64,000 nt of DNA, from contig NZ_BDBH01000004.1 of assembly GCF_001612885.1 (NCBI RefSeq), forward strand, positions 62,001 to 126,000. Reading direction: 5' to 3'. A program made the translations under genes and the position numbers. The notes below the pieces were generated by a model. That model did not search any database. It saw nothing but the letters and a program-made list of their open reading frames with translations, and was not told the origin of the DNA. Shown piece after piece: positions 18,350 through 30,258 of the stretch (positions are counted from its first letter, which is position 1; each line of letters starts with the position of its first letter). This stretch comes from Nocardia harenae NBRC 108248. GTDB taxonomy: Bacteria; Actinomycetota; Actinomycetes; Mycobacteriales; Mycobacteriaceae.

Positions 18350-19155
18350 CCGCCCCCGACCGCGCCACCTCGGCGGGCACCGCGGTCCGCGTCCTGGTCC
18401 GCCGCGTGCTCACCGACCACCGCAACAACCCCGCCCTGCCCGCCATCACCCTGGCCGCCCCCGCGGGCATGATGCTGCTCTTCGGTTTCGTCTTCGGCGG
18501 CGCGCTCGCCGCCGGGCAGGACGTCGTCGCCTACCGCTCCTACCTGACCCCCGGCATCCTGGTGCTGGTCGCCGCCACCGGTGTGGTGGCCACCGCGGTC
18601 ACCGCCGCCGCCGACCTGCGCAGCGGGCTCACCGACCGGATCCGCGCCCTGCCGCTCGCGCCCGTCGCCGCCCCCGCCGGGATCGCCGTGGCGGAGACGC
18701 TCATCGGCATCCTCGCGCTCGGCGTCATGGCCGGGGTGGGCTTCCTCTCCGGCTGGCGGATCACCGCCGGTCCGGGCGAGATCGCGCTCGCCCTCGCGCT
18801 GCTCGTCGGCTTCCGGTTCGCGCTGGCCTGGCTCGGCGTCGCGCTCGGCGCGACCATCCGGGACGAGCAGGTACTCCAGCAGACGGCGCCGCTGATCTTC
18901 GGCACCATCATGTTCTCGAACATCTTCGTGCCGACCAGCACCATGCCCGCCGTGCTCGCCGCCGTCGCGGAGTGGAACCCGGTGAGCGCGGTGGTGGCGG
19001 CGCTGCGGCTGCTCCTCGCCGACGCGCCTGCCGCCGCCGACGTGAGCTGGCCGCTCCGGCATCCCGTCGCGGCGAGCCTGCTCTGGATCGCCGCGCTGCT
19101 CAGCCTCGCGGCTCCGGTAGCGGTGCGGCGGTATTCGGGGGCGAGCCCGCGGTGA
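18346..19155 (+). CDS. ABC-2 type exporter permease (DrrB type)
   Basis: The 269-residue protein has six predicted transmembrane helices between residues about 30 and 260 and the ABC-2 pattern SYLTPGILVLVAATGVVATAV followed by RIRALPLAPVA. The GTG start overlaps the ATPase stop (GTGA), so both subunits are made together. Its 3' end overlaps the convergent TVP38 gene by 56 bases, both frames having good coding character. Together with the ATPase it forms a half-ABC exporter that works as a dimer of each subunit. Confidence 0.9.
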   Translation: MTAPDRATSAGTAVRVLVRRVLTDHRNNPALPAITLAAPAGMMLLFGFVFGGALAAGQDVVAYRSYLTPGILVLVAATGVVATAVTAAADLRSGLTDRIRALPLAPVAAPAGIAVAETLIGILALGVMAGVGFLSGWRITAGPGEIALALALLVGFRFALAWLGVALGATIRDEQVLQQTAPLIFGTIMFSNIFVPTSTMPAVLAAVAEWNPVSAVVAALRLLLADAPAAADVSWPLRHPVAASLLWIAALLSLAAPVAVRRYSGASPR

Positions 19156-19816
19156 CGACGGCGCCATCGGTCTCGGCCGCCGGCTGCCAGCGACTGTCCA
19201 GCACCAGCCCGCCCACCCCCATCAGCAGGCACGCCACCGACACCGCGATCATCTCCGGCGAGGCCCCGCCGACCAGCGCGTCCGCCAGGATCACGGTCGC
19301 GGCCGTGCCGGGCAGCGACCCGAGCACCGTAGCCACGAGATACGGCCCGAAGCGGATCGCGGAGAGCGCGCAGCAGTAGTTCACCACCGAGAACGGCGCG
19401 AACGAGATCATCCGCAGCGACCACACCGCCAGCCAGCCCCGGCGCCGCAGCCGCTCGTCCACCGCGCGCACCGCGGGGTGCGTGAGCCGCGCCGCCACCC
19501 GGCGCCCGTCCAGCCTGCGCACCAGCAGCAGCGCCAGCGCGGCGCTCACCGTGGTCGCGGCCAGCGCGACGGTGAGCCCGAGCGCGACCCCGAAGAGCAC
19601 CCCGCAGCTCACCGTGAGCACGGTTCGCGGCACCGGCGCGATGGTCACCAGCGCGTAGACGGCGAAGAAGACCAGCGGGAACACCGGCCCCACCGAATCG
19701 GCCCACTCCTGCACCCGGGCCGGGCCGGGCAGCGGGGCGAACAGCGCCGCCGCGCACACCACAAGCACCGCGGCGAGCAGCGCGAGGGCGCGGGGGGAGC
19801 GGATGAGCTGGATCAC
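19100..19816 (-). CDS. TVP38/TMEM64 (DedA-related) membrane protein
   Basis: The 238-residue integral membrane protein has an N-terminal helix, then the SNARE-associated/VTT domain with PVPRTVLTVSCGVLFGVALGL around residue 60 and RMISFAPFSVVNYCCALSAI around 135. Such proteins are implicated in lipid scrambling or transport across the membrane. M. tuberculosis Rv1491c is of this family and is likewise divergent from mutA (Rv1492). The final 19 codons overlap the end of the exporter permease on the opposite strand. Confidence 0.88.
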   Translation of the reverse strand: MIQLIRSPRALALLAAVLVVCAAALFAPLPGPARVQEWADSVGPVFPLVFFAVYALVTIAPVPRTVLTVSCGVLFGVALGLTVALAATTVSAALALLLVRRLDGRRVAARLTHPAVRAVDERLRRRGWLAVWSLRMISFAPFSVVNYCCALSAIRFGPYLVATVLGSLPGTAATVILADALVGGASPEMIAVSVACLLMGVGGLVLDSRWQPAAETDGAVVTAGSPPNTAAPLPEPRG

Positions 19817-19998
19817 CCGGGCGAGGTTACCGGTTGGTAGTGCCGGGCCTCGGTCGGCGGCCGGGAGCGGGCCGCTAGCATCGAAGTGACGACAGACGAA
19901 TCCTCGTTAACCGGAAGCCCCGCTGAGCTGGGCGGATACCCGGTTCGGGCCGGTGCACGCGCGGTGCCGTCCCGGCGAGGGGAGAGAGAAGAGCAGCG

Positions 19999-21848
19999 AT
20001 GCCGATTGCTTCAGATCCGGCCACCGAGCCGGTGCCGGAGTACGCCGCGTGGCGCAGGGGTGTGGCGGGGGTGCTGGCGAAGGCGCGCAAGGTCGACGCC
20101 GCCGAGCTGCCCGACGAGCCGGAGACGCTGCTGACCGAGACCACCTACGACGGTCTCGCGGTCGCCCCGCTCTACACCCGGCGTGACGAGCGCCCGGAAC
20201 CGCCACTGCCCGGGACGTTCCCGTTCGTCCGCGGCGTCGACGCCAACCGCGACGTGCACCGCGGCTGGTTCGTCTCGGGCCGCGTCACGGACGCCGACCC
20301 GGCCGCGGCCAACCGCAGAATCCTGGCCGGGCTGGAGAACGGCCTCTCCGCGCTCTGGCTCGGCGTCGGCGAGCGCGGCGTGCCGGTGGCCGGGCTCGGC
20401 ACCGCGCTGAGCGGGCTGCTCTTCGACCTCGCCCCGATCACGCTGGACGCGGGCACCGAGGTCGGTGCCGCCGCCGAGGCGCTCTTCGCCGCGCTGGACG
20501 GCTACCAGGCCACCGACCGCACCGCCATCCGCGTGGCGCTGGCCGCCTCGCCGCTCACCGACGAGTTCGCCGGGATCGCCGGAGTCGCGCTGGACGACGC
20601 GATCGCCCTGGCCCGCACCGCCGTCGCCCGCCCCGAGACCGTGCGCGCGATCACCGTGGACGGCACCGCCTTCCACGACGCGGGCGCCTCCGAGGCGCAG
20701 GAGCTCGGCGCCGCGGTCGCCGCCGGGCTGGAGTACCTGCGCGCGCTCACCGCCGCCGGTACCGATATGGCGGATGCGCTGAAGCAGCTGGAGTTCCGGC
20801 TCGCCGCCACCGACGACCAGTTCGCCACCATCGCCAAGTTCCGCGCCGGGCGCACGCTCTGGGCCCGGGTCGCGCACGTCTGCGGCGCCCCCGAGTTCGG
20901 CGGCGCGCCGCAGCACGCGGTCACCTCGGCGGCCATGATGGCGCAGCGCGACCCCTGGGTGAACCTGCTGCGCACCACGCTCGCCGCCTTCGGCGCGGGC
21001 GTCGGCGGCGCCGACACCGTGACGGTGCTGCCCTTCGACTCCGCACTCCCGGCCGGCGAACTCGGCGTCTCGCAGAACTTCGCCGACCGTATGGCGCGCA
21101 ATACCCAGCTGCTGCTGCTGGAAGAGTCGCACCTGGGCCACGTGCACGACCCCGGCGCCGGCTCCTGGTACATCGAGGACCACACCGCGCGGCTGGCGGA
21201 GGCCGCCTGGGAGTTCATGCGCGAGATCGAGGCCGCGGGCGGGTACCGGGCGGCGCTCGGCGCCGGGCTGCTCGCCGAGCGGATCGGCGCAACCAGGGCG
21301 GCCCGCGACGCCGACGTCGCGCACCGCCGCTTCGCCGTGACCGGCGTGAACGAATTCCCGAACCTGGCCGAGGCCGCGCTCTCCGAGCAGGCCCGCGAGC
21401 CCGGCCGGGTGGCCCGCTACGGTGCCGCCTTCGAGGCGCTGCGCGACCGCTCGGATGTGTACCTGGCCGCCAACGGCGCCCGGCCGCGGGCGCTGCTGGT
21501 ACCGCTCGGCAAGGTCGCCGAGCACAATGTCCGGGTGACCTTCATCGCGAACCTGCTGGCCTCCGGCGGGATCGAGTCGGTGAACCCCGGCCCGCTGGCG
21601 ATCGACGGCATCGCCGCCGCCGCGAAGGAGTCCGGCGCGAGCATCGCGGTGCTCTGCGGCTCCGACGCGCGCTACGCCGAGCAGGCGGGCGAGGCGGTGC
21701 GAGCGCTGAAATCGGCGGGCGTGCAGACGGTCCTGCTGGCCGGCTCGGCGAAGGCCGTGGCCGGGGTCGCGGATCAGCCCGACGGCTACCTGGCCGCGAA
21801 GATCGATGCGGTGGCGGCGCTGTCCGGGCTGCTGGAGAAGGTGGGAGC

Positions 21849-21852
<4 letters not shown>
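19999..21852 (+). CDS. mutA: Methylmalonyl-CoA mutase small subunit
   Basis: Noncatalytic partner of the adenosylcobalamin-dependent mutase linking propionyl-CoA metabolism to succinyl-CoA. The 617-residue length is close to M. tuberculosis MutA (615). The TIM-barrel domain is recognisable ([22 protein letters not shown] near residue 75, [20 protein letters not shown] near 365). The C-terminal cobalamin-domain remnant lacks the DxHxxG motif that the large subunit has. The ATG at 19999 follows a purine-rich stretch (GGGGAGAGAGAAGAGCAGCG). The stop overlaps mutB by four bases. Confidence 0.96.
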
Positions 21853-24109
<2,257 letters not shown>

Positions 24110-24113
<4 letters not shown>

Positions 24114-25105
24114 GCAAGCGCGTCATCGATGTCGACGCACTGGCAGGCGCGGTCCGCTCGGGTGAGCGGGCCGCGCTGGCGCGCGCCATCACCCTGGTCG
24201 AATCCACCCGCTCCGACCACCGGGATCGGGCGCAGGAGCTGCTGCTCCGGCTGACCCCCGAGGGCGAGGTCGCCGCCTCCAACCGGGTCGGCATCACCGG
24301 CGTGCCCGGTGTCGGCAAGTCCACCTTCATCGACGCGCTCGGGATGGACCTCATCCGCAAGGGCCACAAGGTCGCGGTGCTGGCCGTCGACCCGTCCTCC
24401 ACCCGCACCGGCGGCTCCATCCTCGGCGACAAGACCCGCATGGCCCGGCTTTCGCTGGAAGCCGACGCCTTCATCCGCCCGTCCCCCACCGCGGGCACCC
24501 TCGGCGGCGTCGCCAAGGCCACCCGCGAGACCATCGTCCTGCTCGAGGCCGCCGGGTACGACGTCATCCTGGTGGAGACCGTCGGCGTCGGCCAGTCCGA
24601 GGTGACCGTCGCCAATATGGTCGACGTCTTCTGCTTCCTCACCCTGGCCCGCACCGGCGACCAGCTGCAGGGCATCAAGAAGGGCGTGCTCGAGCTCGCC
24701 GACCTGGTCGCGGTGAACAAGGCCGACGGCAAGCACGAGATCGAGGCCAAGGCCGCCGCCCGCGAACTCGCCGGGGCGCTCCGGCTCATCCACCCGCACG
24801 ACGCGCTCTGGAAACCGCCGGTGCTCACCATGAGCGGGCTGGAGGGGCTCGGGCTGGACAAGTTCTGGGACACCGTGCTCGAGCACCGCCGGGTGCTCAC
24901 CGACGCCGGGGAGTTCGCCGAGAAGCGGCGGCGGCAGCAGGTCGATTGGACCTGGACCATGGTGCACGACCAGCTCTTGCGCCGGCTCGCCGAGAATCCA
25001 TCGGTGAAGGCGGTGCGCGGCGATGTCGAGAAGCAGGTGCGGGAGGGGACGCTGACCGCCGCCCTCGCCGCCGAGCAGCTGGTCCGGGCGTTCGACGGAG
25101 ATTAG
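24110..25105 (+). CDS. meaB: MeaB G-protein chaperone of methylmalonyl-CoA mutase
   Basis: MeaB guards the mutase by GTP-dependent loading and replacement of damaged cobalamin. The 331-residue protein has a P-loop [18 protein letters not shown] near residue 62, the switch region [19 protein letters not shown] near 95, [11 protein letters not shown] near 155 and the guanine motif NKAD near 203. The C-terminal dimerisation helices are present. It is coupled to mutB by a four-base overlap. The gene ends 29 bases from the convergent amidohydrolase gene with no clear hairpin. Confidence 0.96.
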
Positions 25106-25134
25106 ACTCCGCCGTTGCCTGTCAGTGCAATTCG

Positions 25135-26025
25135 CTATTGCCGAGCGGGCCGATCCAGATCGAAGAGCTCGGCGCCGTTGTCGTGCAGCACCCCGCGCAC
25201 CCACTCGTCGCCGAGTTCCAACCGCTCCAGCGCCTCGACGGCGTGCGCGTACTCGTAGGGGATATTCGGGAAGTCGCTGCCGAACAGGATCCGGTCGCCG
25301 AGATCGCGAACCCGCCCGTACTCCGAGCGCGGGAACGGCGCGTTCTCCTCGCTGAAATCGGTCCAGACCATGGTGGTGTCCAGCCGGACGTCCTCGTACC
25401 GCGCGGCGAGATCGAGGAACTCGGTGTACTCCGGCAGGCCCATGTGCGCGATGATCAGCGGCAGCCGCGGAAACCGGCGCAGCACGCCTGCGATCCGGCC
25501 GGGGCCGGTGAACTCCCCGGGCGCGGGGCCGGAGCCGCAGTGGATCACCACCGGCACGCGGGCGTCGGACAGGATGCCCCAGACCGGGTCGAGCAGCGGG
25601 TCGTCGGGGGCGAAGGCGCCGACCTGCACGTGCACCTTGAACACCCGCGCTCCGGCTTCGACAGCCTCCGCCACATACGTTTTCGCCTCGGGCTCGGGGT
25701 AGCAGGTCGCGGTGTGCAGGCAGTCGGGGGTCACCGCGGCGAACGCGGCGGTCCAGGCATTGAGCCAGGCCGCCATCTCCGGCTTGTGCGGGTACACCAG
25801 CGAGGTGAACGCCCGCACGCCGAACGAGCGCAGGGTGGCGAGCCGTTCGTCCTCGCCGGCCCGGTAGGTGATCGGCCACTCCCGCCCGGTCAGCGGCCCG
25901 ACCTGGTCGAAGTAGGCCCACACCTTGCGCATGACGTTGTGCGGCATGAAGTGCGTGTGCACGTCAACGATCCCGGGAATCCGCAGCCGTGCGCGGAGCG
26001 CGGCGAGCCGCTCGGCCTCGGTCAC
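25135..26025 (-). CDS. Amidohydrolase 2 family metal-dependent hydrolase
   Basis: The 296-residue protein has the amidohydrolase-2 pattern: the metal-binding VDVHTHFMPH near residue 20, FKVHVQVG near 135, VVIHCGSGPAPGEF near 165, IIAHMGLPEY near 200 and the late aspartate in ILFGSDFPNIPYEY near 255. Relatives are decarboxylases or hydrolases of aromatic or dicarbonyl acids; the substrate cannot be told. The GTG at 26025 overlaps the stop of the nucleoside hydrolase by four bases, so the two are coupled, with this gene second. Confidence 0.88.
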   Translation of the reverse strand: MTEAERLAALRARLRIPGIVDVHTHFMPHNVMRKVWAYFDQVGPLTGREWPITYRAGEDERLATLRSFGVRAFTSLVYPHKPEMAAWLNAWTAAFAAVTPDCLHTATCYPEPEAKTYVAEAVEAGARVFKVHVQVGAFAPDDPLLDPVWGILSDARVPVVIHCGSGPAPGEFTGPGRIAGVLRRFPRLPLIIAHMGLPEYTEFLDLAARYEDVRLDTTMVWTDFSEENAPFPRSEYGRVRDLGDRILFGSDFPNIPYEYAHAVEALERLELGDEWVRGVLHDNGAELFDLDRPARQ

Positions 26026-27050
26026 GGCGCCTCCCGGTACACGGCCCCGGCGAAGTCGCCGACGCGGTCGATGAGCCGGGTGAAGAACAGCTCCGGGTCG
26101 GTGCCGACCACGATGTCGGCGTTGGGCTCCCGCCCCCACATCCCCGACCAATCCGCGACGGTGGTGCCGCGGGTGAGCGCCCCGGTGAGCTCGACGGCGA
26201 CCGTCGCCGCGCGGGTCACGGCCAGCGCGGGGTCGAGCGTGACGGCGGCGGCGAACGGGTCGTGCATGTGCGCCAGGTAGCCGAGGTCGTAGGAGCGGTG
26301 GAAGTCGAAGTAGAAGCGGACGGCGTCGGTGAGGTGCCGCACGATGGGGTTCGAGGTCGCGCTGCGGAAGGCGATCGGGTCGTCCGGGCCGACCGTTTCG
26401 ACCGGCGCGCTGCCCGCCCGCTCGGCGAGCCGGGTGAGGTGCTCGGGCAGCATCTCGATGGTCTCGGTGATGTCGAGCCCGCAGATCAGCGGGCGCTGCG
26501 GCGCACCGGAGAAGGCGTCGAAGACCTCGGCGGCGGCTTCGGGGTCGACGTGGATGTTCCACTCGGCGGTCGGGGTGGTGTTGCCGGGGTGGTTGAAGGC
26601 GCCGCCCATGATCACCAGGCGGCGCAGCAGCCGGGGGAGCGCGGGTTCGGCGCGCAGCGCGAGCGCCAGGTTGGTGAGCGGGCCGGTGCAGAGGCCGGTG
26701 ATCTCGCCGGGGTGCGCGCGCACGGTGTCCACCCAGAGTTCGGCGGCGGTGCGCGGGGAGAGCGCGCGGGTGGTCGGCGGGAGGTCGGCGTAACCGACGC
26801 CGTGCGGGCCGTGCGTGTCCTCGGTGGTGCGCAGCGGGATGGCCAGCGGGTCGGCGACGCCCAGCGCGACCTCGATCTCCGGTGCGCGGCACACGTCCAG
26901 CCAGGCCAGATTGTTGGCGGCGACCCGGGCGGCCGCCACGTTGCCCGCCGTGGAGGCGATGCCCACGATCTCGGCCTCCGGCGAAGCGAGCAGGTAGAGC
27001 AGCGCCAGTGAGTCGTCGATCCCGGTGTCGACGTCGAGCAGAATCCGCAC
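26022..27050 (-). CDS. Inosine-uridine preferring nucleoside hydrolase
   Basis: The 342-residue enzyme should release the base from ribonucleosides. It opens with the calcium-binding family signature DVDTGIDDSLALLYLL at residues 6-21, keeps the asparagine-rich strand NLALALRAEP near 145 and MGGAFNHPGNTTPTAEWNIH near 170, and has the late HDPFAAAVTLDP motif near 262. The GTG at 27050 fits the family N-terminus, which begins a few residues before DVD. It precedes and overlaps the amidohydrolase gene. The CoA transferase gene upstream ends 103 bases away and may share the transcript. Confidence 0.9.
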   Translation of the reverse strand: MRILLDVDTGIDDSLALLYLLASPEAEIVGIASTAGNVAAARVAANNLAWLDVCRAPEIEVALGVADPLAIPLRTTEDTHGPHGVGYADLPPTTRALSPRTAAELWVDTVRAHPGEITGLCTGPLTNLALALRAEPALPRLLRRLVIMGGAFNHPGNTTPTAEWNIHVDPEAAAEVFDAFSGAPQRPLICGLDITETIEMLPEHLTRLAERAGSAPVETVGPDDPIAFRSATSNPIVRHLTDAVRFYFDFHRSYDLGYLAHMHDPFAAAVTLDPALAVTRAATVAVELTGALTRGTTVADWSGMWGREPNADIVVGTDPELFFTRLIDRVGDFAGAVYREAP

Positions 27051-27153
27051 GTGGCGAGCGTAGCCGGGCGGTCGTCCCCGCTGTCGCGGTCGTCGCCCCG
27101 ACAGCCGCCACGCCGGAAACCACCGGCGCGCGGACCGGCCGGGCAATCGCGGC

Positions 27154-28506
27154 TCAGCGCAGCGCGGCCGCCCACTCCAGCGGCGACGACCCGTACTTCG
27201 GCGCGGGCCACGGATACTCGGGGTACTCGGCGAAGGCGGGCCGCGCGGTGGTCGCCCCGCCGCCGGTGATGGTGAGTTCCGGCGCGGCGGGGGTGGCGGC
27301 CGGGTGCCGCGGCGTGCGGTCCGGCGCGGCGAGCAGCCAGGAGGCGGTGCGGGCCAGCGCGGCGCGCACGTCCCGGCCGGAGCCGTCGACGGTGCGCAGC
27401 GCCAGCGCGTCCAGCACGCCGGCGGCCAGCAGGTAGCCGGTGGCGTGGTCGAGCGCCTGCGCGGGCAGCATGCCCGGCGCCACCTCGGCGCCCTCCAGCA
27501 CCGCGATCCCGGCAGCGGCCTGCACGATGGAGTCGAAGCCGCGGCGCTGCCCCCACGGGCCCTTCTCACCCCACGCGCTCACCCTGGCATGAATCAGCCC
27601 TGGCCGCACCGACGGGTCGACCCCGGCGAACTCCAGTGCGCCCGGCCGGTACCCGGTGACCAGCACATCGGCCTCGGCGAGCAGCTCGTGGAAGCGGTCG
27701 AGATCGGTGCCGAGGTCCAGCAGCGCGGAGCGTTTGCCCTGGCAGGTGTCGGCGAACTGGAGCGGGATCTCGGGCAGCTCGGGCGGGTCGATCCGGAGCA
27801 CGTCGGCGCCGAGCAGGGCCAGCGCCCTGGTCGCGACCGGCCCGGCGATCACCCGGGTCAGATCCAGCACCCGGAGTCCGTGCAGCGGGCGCGCCGGATC
27901 GGTGCCGAGCTTCACCCGGTCGCCGCCGATATCGGCGCGCCGGTCCATGGCGACCAGCGGCCCCGCGGCGGCGGCGCGCCCCTGCTCGCTCTGCGCCCAC
28001 TCCTCCTCGGTGCGCACCCGAACCACGATGGCGCCGTGCTCGGCGGCGCGGTCCTCCAGGTCGCCCGCCCGGTTCATGGCCAGGTGGGTGACGGCGAGGT
28101 CGGTGCTCGCGTCGGCGGGCAGCCCGAGCGCGGAGAGCAGCGCGGCCCGGTGGTGCGGGTAGTTCGCGTGCGTTCGGATCCAGCCGTCGAAGGTCGGGAA
28201 GAAGCCGGAGAGATCACCGAAGGCGCTCACCGGCTCGCCGTCGAGCCGCAGCACGTGGTCGGAGGCGAAGGCGGTGCTCACCCGCGCCGGGTCGAGCTCG
28301 ATCGGCGCGACGGGCAGCCCGCGCACCGCGCGCAGGCGGTTGGCGGCGGCGGTGACGGCGGTCAGCGAGCCGGCCGCCAGCGTCCAGACCGGCAGCGTGG
28401 CGGCGAGGTGGTTACCCGCCTCGACGACGGCGGCGGCGCCGGAGGGTGTGATCCCGATCCCGGTCTCGTAGGCATGGACCAGCGGATCGTGGGTGTTCAC
28501 CGGCAC
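27154..28506 (-). CDS. CaiB/BaiF-type CoA transferase with unusual block order
   Basis: Family III CoA transferases move CoA between acyl acids. The block that is normally N-terminal (LHGLRVLDLTRVIAGPVATR with LALLGADVLRIDPPE) occurs near residue 230. The first 200 residues instead hold the DGWIRTHANYPHHR type segment and an EEWAQSEQG segment, which resemble the C-terminal portion of ordinary members. The order thus looks permuted or the product of fusion. The total length of 450 compares with about 400 in common members. The GTG at 28506 has GAGGGGGG 4 bases upstream. The substrate is unknown. Confidence 0.82.
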   Translation of the reverse strand: MPVNTHDPLVHAYETGIGITPSGAAAVVEAGNHLAATLPVWTLAAGSLTAVTAAANRLRAVRGLPVAPIELDPARVSTAFASDHVLRLDGEPVSAFGDLSGFFPTFDGWIRTHANYPHHRAALLSALGLPADASTDLAVTHLAMNRAGDLEDRAAEHGAIVVRVRTEEEWAQSEQGRAAAAGPLVAMDRRADIGGDRVKLGTDPARPLHGLRVLDLTRVIAGPVATRALALLGADVLRIDPPELPEIPLQFADTCQGKRSALLDLGTDLDRFHELLAEADVLVTGYRPGALEFAGVDPSVRPGLIHARVSAWGEKGPWGQRRGFDSIVQAAAGIAVLEGAEVAPGMLPAQALDHATGYLLAAGVLDALALRTVDGSGRDVRAALARTASWLLAAPDRTPRHPAATPAAPELTITGGGATTARPAFAEYPEYPWPAPKYGSSPLEWAAALR

Positions 28507-28641
28507 GGAACCCCCCTCTGCGACGTGCTCGTGACTCACGAGGGGACATCGTTCCACAGTGAGCGACGCCGTGTCGCGGTGGAGTGGGCCGTGTCTCGGC
28601 CGCGAACCGGGGTGGGCGGGAAAGGTTCATGCCCGCCCGGT

Positions 28642-29409
28642 TCAGCTCTCGGCGAGCGCCCTGATGTGCCCGAGCAGGTCGGGGTAGCGCTGAGTGTGCG
28701 CGCCGCCGTCGAGCGCGATGTTCGAGCCGGTCATCCAGCCCGCCGCGGGCGACGCCACGAAGGCGACCGCCGCCGCGATGTCCTCGGTGGTTCCGGCCCG
28801 GCCGAGTGGAGTGTTCGCCACGAAATCCTCGACCAGACCGGGCACCAGTGCCGCGCCCCTGGTGAGCGCGGTCGGCACGAAACCGGGGGAGATGGCGTTC
28901 ACCCGGATGCCGCGCGGCCCGAGCTCCAGCGCCGCCACCTCGGTGAGCATGGCGACGCCGGCCTTGGCCGCGCAGTACGCGCCCATGGCGGCGCCCGGCT
29001 GAGTGGCGTTCAGCGAGGCGATGAGCACGATCGATCCGCCCTCGCGCAGCGCCGGCGCCGCGTGCTTGACCACCAGGAAGGCGCCGGTGAGGCAGACGTC
29101 GACGGTGGCGCGCCAGTCCTCGGCGGTCAGGTCGGTGAGCGCGCCGGGGCGGGAGATGCCTGCGCAGTCCACCACGGTGTCGATGCCGCCGTGCTTCTCG
29201 GCAACGGTCGTGATCAGTGCCTGCACGCTCGCCTCGTCGGTCACCTCGACCGGCAGCGCCTCGGCGCCGAGCTCGGCCGCGTACTTGCGCGCGTCCGCCT
29301 CGTTGCGATCGGCGATCACCACGGTTTCGCCGTCGGCATGCAGCCTGCGAGCGGTGGCCAGCCCGATGCCGGACGCGCCGCCGATCACGATGCTCACCCG
29401 CTGGGTCAT
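28642..29409 (-). CDS. SDR-family oxidoreductase
   Basis: The 255-residue classical short-chain dehydrogenase has the cofactor motif GGASGIGLATARRL at residues 9-22, an acidic residue after strand 2 (IADRNEAD) that favours NAD(H), a variant of the usual NAG motif (VVDCAGISRPG), the catalytic Ser in LIASLNATQ and the pair Tyr-Lys in GAYCAAKAG. The C-terminus has GGAHTQRYPDL. The ATG at 29409 is preceded by AACGGGGAACGAG. It is divergent from a type II thioesterase with 96 bases between; a joint pathway is possible but not shown. Confidence 0.9.
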   Translation of the reverse strand: MTQRVSIVIGGASGIGLATARRLHADGETVVIADRNEADARKYAAELGAEALPVEVTDEASVQALITTVAEKHGGIDTVVDCAGISRPGALTDLTAEDWRATVDVCLTGAFLVVKHAAPALREGGSIVLIASLNATQPGAAMGAYCAAKAGVAMLTEVAALELGPRGIRVNAISPGFVPTALTRGAALVPGLVEDFVANTPLGRAGTTEDIAAAVAFVASPAAGWMTGSNIALDGGAHTQRYPDLLGHIRALAES

Positions 29410-29493
29410 CTCGTTCCCCGTTCTGTGTGGACAGTGCTCCGCACAGGTGTACAGGAGCCGGCCGGTGCGCGGGCCGGAAACCCGGCGGTCCGG

Positions 29494-29499
29494 TATCGT
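29494..29499 (+). promoter_or_regulatory. Candidate -10 for a leaderless thioesterase transcript
   Basis: TATCGT (TANNNT) ends 6 bases before the GTG start of the thioesterase gene, and the intervening CGGCCG contains no ribosome site. The pattern is the same as before fabG and NfeD. Confidence 0.4.
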
Positions 29500-29505
29500 C
29501 GGCCG

Positions 29506-30255
29506 GTGACCCTCGAGGCGACCGCATGGCTGCGGATCCTGCGCGCCGAGCCCGCGGCGACTCGCAGCCTGGTGTGCTTCCCACCGGGCGGCGGCTCGGC
29601 CTCCGCGTATCGCGAGCTGGCGAACGAGCTCGCCCCCGGCACCACGGTGGCCGCGGTGCAGTACCCCGGCAGGCAGGACCGCTTCGGCGAGCCGCGGGTG
29701 CAGAGCATAGCCGCCATGGCGGATGCGGTTGCCGAGGATCTGATCCGGCTGCCGATCGAGCCGGGCGTCGCGCTGTTCGGGCACAGCATGGGTGCCACCG
29801 TCGCCTTCGAAACGGCGCGCAGGCTGAGCGCCGCCGGACGCGGGCCGACGGTCCTGATCGTCTCCGGCAGGCCCGACCCGCGCTACGTGGAACCCGGTGC
29901 GCTGCACGAGGCCCCGGACGCAGCGCTGCTCGCCGACCTGGAGCGGCTCGCCGACGACCCCGCCTCGGTCGCGGTGCTGCGCGACGACCCCGGCCTGGCC
30001 GAGCTGGTACTGCCCGCCGTGCGCGCCGACTACCGGGCCGTCGAGACCTACCGGTACCAGCCGGGCGAGCCGCTGCGCTGCCCGATCGTCGCCCTGGTCT
30101 CCGACGCCGACCCGACCACCACCCCGGAGCAGGCCGACGCCTGGCGCGAGCACACATCGGGCCCGTTCGAGCGGATCGTCTTCCCCGGCGGGCACTTCTA
30201 CCTGGACGCCGCCGTGGCCGAGGTGGCGGCCGCGATCTCCGCCCGGCTGCGCTGA
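29506..30255 (+). CDS. Type II thioesterase (TEII, alpha/beta hydrolase)
   Basis: The 249-residue protein is a TesA/GrsT-like editing thioesterase that hydrolyses misprimed acyl or peptidyl groups from carrier proteins. It has the family opening LVCFPPGGGSASAYRELA near residue 24, PGRQDRFGEP near 57, the nucleophile GHSMGATVAFE near 92, the acid DADPTTTPEQ near 205 and the histidine GGHFYLD near 232. No PKS, NRPS or carrier-protein gene lies in the window, so its partner must be elsewhere or it edits mycolate/siderophore carriers. The GTG start at 29506 may be leaderless. Confidence 0.9.
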   Translation: MTLEATAWLRILRAEPAATRSLVCFPPGGGSASAYRELANELAPGTTVAAVQYPGRQDRFGEPRVQSIAAMADAVAEDLIRLPIEPGVALFGHSMGATVAFETARRLSAAGRGPTVLIVSGRPDPRYVEPGALHEAPDAALLADLERLADDPASVAVLRDDPGLAELVLPAVRADYRAVETYRYQPGEPLRCPIVALVSDADPTTTPEQADAWREHTSGPFERIVFPGGHFYLDAAVAEVAAAISARLR

Positions 30256-30258
30256 TCG

